The position numbers and the translations under genes are program-made. 64,000 nucleotides of DNA from Heterohyrax brucei (Eukaryota; Chordata; Mammalia; Hyracoidea; Procaviidae), in assembly GCA_028571685.1 (NCBI GenBank), contig CM053156.1, forward strand, positions 90,957,049 through 91,021,048, read 5' to 3'. Below the pieces are notes generated by a model. That model did no database searches and had not been told where the DNA came from. It worked only from the letters and a program-made list of their open reading frames with translations. Position 1 is the stretch's first letter. Every line of letters begins with the position of its first letter. Positions 56,622 to 64,000 of the stretch are shown here, one piece after another.

Positions 56622-57602
56622 TGCCGGGAGCCAGCTCCAGCAGGGTTTCGAGACCACAAAGGGAGGGCACGGCTTCGGCAGGAAACAGAAAGAAATGAGA
56701 CAGAGACAGAAAAGAGTTTTGAAGAATGGCAGCCCCCATAAGGTCTGTCTTTATTTTTTATAGTTGGGATGACGTGATTTTCACCCTATTTTTTTCATCA
56801 CATAAGCTATTGGCTAGCAAGAAACTGACCCCTTGTGGTCTCCTTTTTCTTGTTAATTGTCAAGGCCTTCTAGATAATGGCCCGAGGCGGGTGTGTTGTG
56901 GTGATAATTGACAGTGAAAACAAGGTTTAACAGTGAAAACAAAGTTATGCTTTGAGCTTAATGGTTCTATTCATGCCTCGAGGTCACGGGCACAGAAAGA
57001 AGGGTAGACTCCTCAAAGCTTCATTATTTAGCTGTCTCTATTTGCTCCTCTTATGTTCTTATTTTATCTCTCTCTGTGAGGATAGTCAGTGTCCACTGTC
57101 CCCCAACCTTAAGCTGTTCTAAGAAGGATATTTCTTTAATGTTTATTCATTTGTCATACCAATTACAATAAACTTGGGAGTCTGTCCATCTTCCTGATGT
57201 AGGGAGTGGGATGTTTGTATAGCTTTAAGGGCTGTGTGGAGAATCATCCTTGGGAAGCCTTCCAGGGGCTTTTCTGCAATCTTGTGTTTCACATGTGGAG
57301 GGGGGAAATGCAGTTGGGGGAAGCCAGTGGAGCCGGGCCGGCCTTAGTGTTCCCGGGCTGAACATGCTGTGTTAGAACTCATTAAGCCAAGGGGGTTGTA
57401 AAACCCTTCTCAGAAAGCATCTTCTTTGGTCCTAGTGCCGGGAAATAACAGGGTATTTTTGAGGAAGATTTATTTAGGGTACATAATATCATTAGTGAGA
57501 ATTCAGCCAAAAAAATATGTCAAGGGTGAAATTCATCTGCTCGTCATCACATAGGCTTATAGCTTTGCTCATAGGGGCCTTTGTGGGTAACAGGCCTTGG
57601 CA
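56622..57602 (-). mobile_element. Solo LTR of a class II (ERV2-like) endogenous retrovirus
   Basis: A 981-bp element with ends tgccgggagcc and ccttggca (short inverted tgcc/ggca), flanked by perfect 6-bp duplications GGGAAG (56616-56621 and 57603-57608). A minus-strand AATAAA lies at 56750-56755, about 130 bp from the LTR end, as expected for R-U5. No viral gene is attached. Confidence 0.82.
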
Positions 57603-57608
57603 GGGAAG

Positions 57609-58485
57609 GTTGGTCATAGATTAGGTAGTCAATAGGAATTTGGTTAGGTGAAAGCAGTGACAGCATGCAGTAGAGAGCAATCAACATGACTACACCATAA
57701 ACTGAAAGCTTTTCTAAACCCAACATTTCAAAGGATAGAGTGGTAGGAATGGGGATCTGGGGATCATGTTTTCAGGGGACATTGAGGCCAATTGGCATAA
57801 CTAGTCTTTAGCTAAGAGAGTTTTTTGCACCCCATATCAGTGAGTGGTATCTAGAGTCTTAAAAGCTAGCAAGCTACAATATGATGTACACCAAATCGTC
57901 CCAACTGATCTAGAACAGATGATGACCAAGAACAATGTCAAAGGCACAAGGAAAAGGCATAGGAGACAGAAGGACCCATATGAATGGGAGACTGCACCAG
58001 CATGAGACCAGAAGAACCGTATGGTTCGTGGCCATCACCAAAGGCAGCTGTGATGAGGGACACAACATAGAGTCCCTCAGGCAACATGAGAAAAAGAGGC
58101 ATGCAGCTCAAGACCTCTACTGAAAGACAAAAATTTTTGATCCAATAGCCTGGGAGGTCCCCAGGGAACATGGCCCCTAGACATGCTGCTGGCCCTGAAC
58201 AGAAATTAGTACTGAGGTCAGCTCGTTAGACAACAATGGGCTGGACCCAGGGACACAATGTGACTGTATGGTATGTGTATTTTATAATTTTATGCATTTA
58301 TAGGAGGCTGTCCTACTGGTTTCTTTCTAGATGGGAGAGAAGAGGATGGTGAGGAGGTGACAGGTGCTTGTTAAGAGGATACTAGAAGTATACAGTGGAA
58401 AGGAGGAATATGCTGTCACTGAGAGAAGAGAGCAGATGAAACTGCAGACAGGCAGGCATGCAAAATTGATTTAGATTCTATACTT
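57609..58485 (+). repeat. L1 3' UTR-like sequence
   Basis: Continues the L1 after the ERV LTR and includes a segment (ccagaagaaccgtatggttc) that I recall from elephant-type L1 3' UTRs. No gene recognised. Confidence 0.5.
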
Positions 58486-59672
58486 TCACTTAATCACAAT
58501 TTTAAAAAAGGAAGATAAAAAAGCTAGAAGTGCCTGATGGAATTCAGATCTGTAATAATCAGAACTATCCAAGAGTTGAAGCAAAAAGCAGATGAAAAAA
58601 AAAAGGAGAGACAGAAATACATGGAAGAATTCAGGAATACAAGAACTAAATGCCAAAATATATTCACAACTAGAACTAATACAAAACAACAATTAGAAAT
58701 CCAAAAGATAACAAGATTTTATAAGTGCGTAGCATCATAGAAGGACAGAGGAGCTGGTTTGGATCATGAAAGACAGGACCAGTGAAATTGAAGACAAACA
58801 TTTGGATACAACTCTGAGGAAAATGCAGAAAAAAGAACAAGATCAACGAACCACTGACAAACTGACCAAAGAAAAATGGGAGAGAGCACAAATAACCCAA
58901 ATAAGAAGTGAAACAGGGGACCTTACAACAGACTCAACTGAAGTAAAAAGGATCATAACAGAGTATTATGAAAAACTATACTCCAACAAATTTGAAAACC
59001 TAGAGGAAATGAACAAATTTATAGAAACATACTACCTACCTAAACTGACACACAATGATGTTGAAAATCTGAACAGACTCATGAAATTGTAAAGGTAATT
59101 TAGGAAAATCACAACAACAAAAAAAGCCATGGCCCAGATAGTTTTACTAGAGAAGTCTACCAAACATTCAGAGAAGAACATACACCTGTACTATGCAGAC
59201 TATCTCAGAACATAGAAAAGGAAGAAATTCTTTGCCTTATGAAGCCAGCATAACCCCAATACCCAAACTAGGCAAAGACACCACACAATAAAAGAAAATT
59301 ACAGACCAATATCTTTCATGAACATAAATGCAAAGATGGCCAACAAAATTCTACCCAATAGAATTCAGCATCATATCAAAAAAATAATGCATCATGGGCA
59401 AGTAGGATTCGTACCAGGTGTGCAAAGATGATTGCAAAGATGGTTCAACATTAGAAAATCAATCACTGTAATCCACCACATAAAAGAAAATGACATCATC
59501 ATCTCAACGCAGAAGACATTTGAAAAAGTCCAACATCCATTTCTGATTCAAACTGTATAAAAAAATACAGAAGGGGAATTTCTGAACATAATAAAAGGCA
59601 TCTATGCAAGACCAATGGCCAACATCATTCTTAATAGAATGAAGCTGAAAACATTTTCCTTGAGAACAGGAA

Positions 59673-60184
59673 TGTTTTACTTATCTAGTACTACTGTAAC
59701 AGAAATGCCACGAGTTGATGGCTTCAGCAAAGAAAAGCTTATTTGTACACAGTCGAGCAGGTTCCAAGTCTGCATTCAGGATGTCCACTCCAGAGGAAGG
59801 GCTTTCACTCTGTCAGTGCTGGAGGAAAAGTCTTTGTGCTGTGTCAGTCTCTGGTCACGGAGCATCTTGGTGCAGGAACCTCAGGTCTGAAGGGCACACT
59901 ACTCCCAGTGCTGCTTTCTTGATGGTGTGAGGTTCCCAGCTCTCTGCTTGCTTCCCTTTTATCTCTTGTAGGATAAAAAGGTGTTACAAGCCACACTCCA
60001 GGGAAACTCACTTTACCATGGAGCAGGAAGGTGATCTTATTAAGGAATTTACAGTCCCACCTGAATCTTCTAATGTACAGCATAGGAAAATGACAAAATG
60101 GAGGACAATCATAAAATATTGGGAATCATGGCCTAGCCAAATGATTACACATGTTTTGGGAGGTACAGAGTTCAAGTCATGACA
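59673..60184 (-). mobile_element. Solo LTR, MaLR/ERVL type, copy C
   Basis: A 512-bp element flanked by the perfect 5-bp duplication AGGAA (59668-59672 and 60185-60189), dividing L1 ORF2 at gagaacaggaa / caagacaaggatg. It shares most of its length with copy A. Confidence 0.88.
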
Positions 60185-60666
60185 AGGAACAAGACAAGGA
60201 TGTCTTTTTTCACCATTTTTATTTAATATCGTGCTGGAAGTCCTAGCTAGAGCAGTAAGACAAGAAAAACAAATACAAGGCGTCTAAATTGGTAATGAAG
60301 TTAAAGTGTCCCTATTTTCAGATGATATTGTACTACACATAGAGTACTCAAAAGACTTTGTGAGAAAACTATTAGAACTAACAGAAAGTTTCAGCAGAGC
60401 AGCAAGGTACAAGATGGACATCAAAAAGTTAATTGGATTCTTATATACCAATATAGAGATAAATGAAAAGGAAATCAGTAAAAGAATATCATTTTAATAG
60501 CTCCTGAAACAACAAAATACTTAGGCATAAATTTAACAAAGAATATAAAGACCTATACAAAGAAAACTGCAAAAAACCATGAGAGATTTACGTAAGTGGA
60601 AAAACATACCAGACTCATGGATAGGTGAACTAAACGTTGTGAAAATGACAATTCTGCCCAAAGCAA

Positions 60667-63422
60667 GACTGCAAATGCCCTTTCTCACCAACATAAATGG
60701 CGACTATGCACATGGACCTCACCACATGGAATACACAGGAATCAAATTGACTACATCTGTGGAAAAGGATGATAGAAAAGCCCCATATCAGCAGTCAGAA
60801 CAAGACCAGGTGCTGATTGCGGCACAAACCATCAACTGCTCCTATGAAAGTTCAAATTGAAACTGAAGAAAATTAAAGAGCCAAGTATACCTTGCCTATG
60901 TCTCACCTGAGTTTAGGAGATCATCTCAAGAACAGATTTGATGTGACGAACACTAATGGCCGAAGATCAGACAAATTATAGAATGACATCAAAGACATTA
61001 TCCATGAAGAAATCAAAAGGTCGTTAAAAAGTCAAGAAAGAGGGAAAAGTCCAAATTGTTTGTCAGAAGAGACTCTGAAACTTGCTCTTGAATGTTGAGC
61101 GCTAAGGTAAAAGAAAGGAGTGATGAAGTAAAAGAACTGAACAGAAGATTTCAATGGGCTTCTTGAGAAGACAAAATAAAATATTATGATATGTGCAAAG
61201 AGCTGGAAACAGAAATCTAAAAGGAAAGAACATGTTCTGCATTTCTCAAGCTGAAAGAACTGAAGAAAAGATTAGAGCCTCAAGCTGCAATAGTGCAGGA
61301 TTCTACGGGAAAAATGTTAAATGACTCGGGGAGTGTCGAAAGAAGATACAAGAATTTGACACCGAGTCACTGTACCAGAAAGAACTGGTCGATGTTCAGC
61401 CGTCTGAAGAGGCAGAGTATGATCAGGAACCGATGGGACCGAAGGAAGAAGTCAAAGCTGCATTGAAAGCACTAGGAAAAAACAAGGCTTCAGGAATTGA
61501 AGGGATATCAATTGAGATGCTACAACAAACAGATGCAGTGCTGAAAGTGCTCGCTCATCTATGCCGCGAAATTTGGAGGACAGCTACCTGATCAACCACA
61601 TGGAAGAGATCCATGTTTACGCCTATTCCCAAGAAAGATGATCCAGCTGAACGCAGAGCTTATCAAAGAGTGTCCTTAATATACGGAAAGTAAAGATGTC
61701 GCCTTGAAGATTAAAGTGCACCTGACCCAAATACCACCTGACCCAAGCTGTGCTATTTTCAGTCACATATGTGCATGTGAAAGCTGGACAATGAACAGAG
61801 AAGACTTTATGTCTTTGAACTGTGGTGTTGGAGAAGAGTGTTGAATGTACCGTGGACCGCCAAAAGAACAAACAGATCAGTTCTGGAAGAACAGCCAGAG
61901 TGCTGCTTGGAAGTAAAGATGGCAAGAGTGTGTCTTACATACTTTGGACATGTTGTCAGGAAGGATCAGTCCCTGGAGAAGGACGTCATGCTTGGTAGAG
62001 TGGAGGGTCAGCAAAAAAGAGGAAGACCCTTGATGAGATGGATTGACACAGTGGCTGCAGCAATGGGTTTAAGCATAAAAACAATTGTGGACACGGTGCA
62101 AGACAGGGCAGCGTTTTGTTCTGTTGTGCATAAGGTTGCTAGGAGTTGGAACCGACTCAACAGCACCTAACAACAACAATATTATTAATGTCACACACAA
62201 GGAAAATTTTGCTCAAGATCATTCAAAAGCAGCTGTAACAGTATATTGACAAGGAACTGCCAGAAATTGAAACCATATGCAGAAGAGGACATGGAACCAG
62301 GGATATCATTGCTGGTGTCCGATGGATCTTGGCTGAAAACAGAGAATACCACAAATATGTCTACCTGTCTTGCATTAACTATGCAAAGGCATTTGACTGT
62401 GTGGATCATAACAAATTATGGCTAACATGGCAGAGAACAAGAATTTCAGAACAGTTATTTGTACTCCTAAAGAATCTGTACGTGAATCAAGAGGGAGTCA
62501 TGCAAACAGGAAAAGGGGACATTGCACGGTTTAAAGTCAGGAAAGCTGTGCAGCAGGCTTGTATCCTTTCACCATAGCTTTCCAATCTCTGTGCCGAGTA
62601 AATAATCCAAGAAACTGGACTATATGAAGAAGAGTGAGGCATCAGGATTGGAGGAAGACTTATTAACAACCTGCATTACACAGATGACACCACTTTGCTT
62701 GCTGGAAGTGAACAGGATCTGAAACAGTGATGAAGCTCAAAGACCATAGGCTTCAGTATGGATGGCACCTAAGCAAGAAAACAAAAATCTTGCAACTGGA
62801 CCAGTAAGCAACATTATGATAAATGGAGAAAAGGTTGAGGTTGTCGAGAATTTCATTTTACTTCCTTCCACAATCAACACCCATGGAAGCAGCAGTCAAG
62901 AAATTGGAAAAGTCAGCTGCAAAGGACCTCGTCAAAGTTTTGAAAAGTAAAGATGTCACCTTGAAGACTAAGGTACACCTGACCCAAGCCATGGTATTTT
63001 TCAATCGCATCATATGCATGAGAAAGCTGGACAGTGAATAAGGAGGACAGGAGAGGAATTGATGCCTTTGAATTGTGGTGCTGAAAAAGAATATTGAAGG
63101 TAACATGGACTGCCAGAAGAACAAGCAGGTCTGTTCTGGAAGAGATATAACCGGAGTGCCCCTTGGAAGCAAAGATGGTGAGATTGTGTCTTATGTACTT
63201 TGGACATGTTGTTCAGGAGGGATCAGTTACTGGAGGGCATCATGCTTGGTAGAGTGAAGGGCCATTGGAAAAGAGGAAGACATTCAAGGAGATGGATTGA
63301 CACGATGGCTGCAGTGATGGGTTTAAGCATAAAAATTATTGTGGACATGGCACAAGACTGGGCAGTGTTGCATTTTGTTTTGCATAGGATCAGAGCTGAC
63401 TCAATGACACCTAACAATGACA
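60667..63422 (+). mobile_element. RTE-type LINE, 5' truncated, inserted in L1 element 2
   Basis: Starts inside the coding region (gcgactatgcacatggacct) and ends in the RTE tail (gctgactcaatgacacctaa). Flanked by CAAAGCAA (60659-60666 and 63423-63430), an 8-bp target duplication. It encodes broken RT pieces (NYAKAFDCVDHNKLWLT, VLLKNLYVNQEG) and is itself split by a second RTE fragment. Confidence 0.83.
61681..62186 (+). mobile_element. RTE 3' fragment nested in an RTE
   Basis: About 500 bp equal in content to the 3' end of the host RTE (compare 62,950-63,420): RKDQSLEKDVMLGRVEGQQK, then MGLSIKTIVDT, and the tail ggaaccgactcaacagcacc with a caacaacaa end. The host resumes at attaatgtcacacacaagg; ttaat lies at both borders. 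Confidence 0.78.
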
Positions 63423-64000
63423 CAAAGCAATTTACAAATACAGTGAAACCCCTATCTGGATACCAACAACATTCTTTAAAGTGATGGAAAAACTTATCAT
63501 TAACTTTATATGGAAAGGGAAGAAGCCCTGGATGAGTTAAACCCTGCTGAAGAAGAAGAGTGAAGTAGGAGGACTCACCCTACTTGTCTTCAGAACCTAC
63601 TGTACAGCTACAGTAGTCAAAACAGCCTTGCATGGGTACAACAATAGATACATTGATCAATGGAACAGAATTGAGAACCCAGATGTCAGTTCATCCACCT
63701 GTGGTCACCTGATCTTCGACAAGGGCCTAAAGTCCATCAGATGGGAATAAGCCAGTCTTTTTATCAAATGGTGCTGCCCAAACTGGATGTCCATTTGCAA
63801 AAAAGTTAAACAGGACCCATGCCTCACACCATATACAAAAACTAATTCAAAATGGATCAAAGACCTAAATACAAAGCCCAAAACTATTAAGTTCATAGAA
63901 GAAAAAAAACATTCAAGACTAGAAGCCTTAATGCATGGCATTTATAGAATATAAGCCATATTCAGTAGGAACACAAACTCCAAAAGGTAAGTTGGATAAT

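Larger units (their letters stand above)
58486..64000 (+). mobile_element. L1 element 2, rearranged, runs off the window
   Basis: Starts with an ORF1-like coiled segment (58,537-58,740), then passes near 58,850 directly into ORF2 sequence (LTHNDVENLNRL region at about 59,060), implying a deletion of the ORF1 end and ORF2 endonuclease. ORF2 continues after an LTR at 60,190 and after an RTE at 63,431 to the window edge. Stops and frameshifts are frequent. Confidence 0.78.

Noticed and set aside
41640-64000. A further cellular gene between TCFL5 and the window edge
   Set aside because: Every open frame with recognisable motifs here belongs to L1, RTE or LTR sequence; I saw no exon of the neighbouring human gene DIDO1 or any other cellular protein.

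Overview
The window is vertebrate nuclear DNA: short exons with GT/AG introns, a GC-rich CpG-island promoter, and many SINE, LINE, LTR and DNA-transposon copies. Two protein-coding genes are recognised and they converge tail to tail. The order is COL9A3 (+), then TCFL5 (-), as on human chromosome 20q13.33. The repeats point to Afrotheria, most likely an elephant or sirenian: about a dozen copies of a tRNA-derived SINE that ends in the AfroSINE motif (gagtcggaatcgactcgacggcaa), RTE LINEs that share that 3' tail, and an L1 lineage with tandem 5' monomers.

Region 1-19,400: COL9A3, collagen type IX alpha-3. Twenty-nine exons are placed to the base. They encode 623 residues; adding the roughly 61 residues expected from the missing exons 1-3 gives 684, the human length. 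The window therefore opens in intron 3 and holds exons 4-32: most of COL3, then NC3, COL2, NC2, COL1 and NC1. Most exons are 54 bp or other multiples of 9 bp and begin with a glycine codon.

Region 19,400-41,500: TCFL5, a bHLH transcription factor on the minus strand. All six coding exons are resolved and give a 532-residue protein whose bHLH domain is split across exons 4 and 5. Exon 1 lies in a CpG island (about 39.5-41.5 kb) with a G-rich tandem array just upstream of the start codon. Candidate poly(A) signals of the two genes interleave between 19.75 and 20.0 kb. TCFL5 introns hold AfroSINEs, three palindromic mariner-derived elements and a MaLR retroelement with both LTRs.

Region 41,500-64,000: no cellular gene seen. 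It is a nest of transposons. One L1 with a monomeric 5' region has been hit by a nearly intact antisense RTE (11-bp target duplication), two solo MaLR-type LTRs and a class II ERV LTR, and it carries an uninterrupted (GGCTT)75 array. A second L1 carries another LTR and an RTE that is itself interrupted by a second RTE fragment.

I found no sign of a new multi-gene system. The most informative structures are the convergent gene ends, the transposon nesting with readable target duplications, the mariner foldback family, and the low-complexity expansions in TCFL5 exon 1 and the L1.
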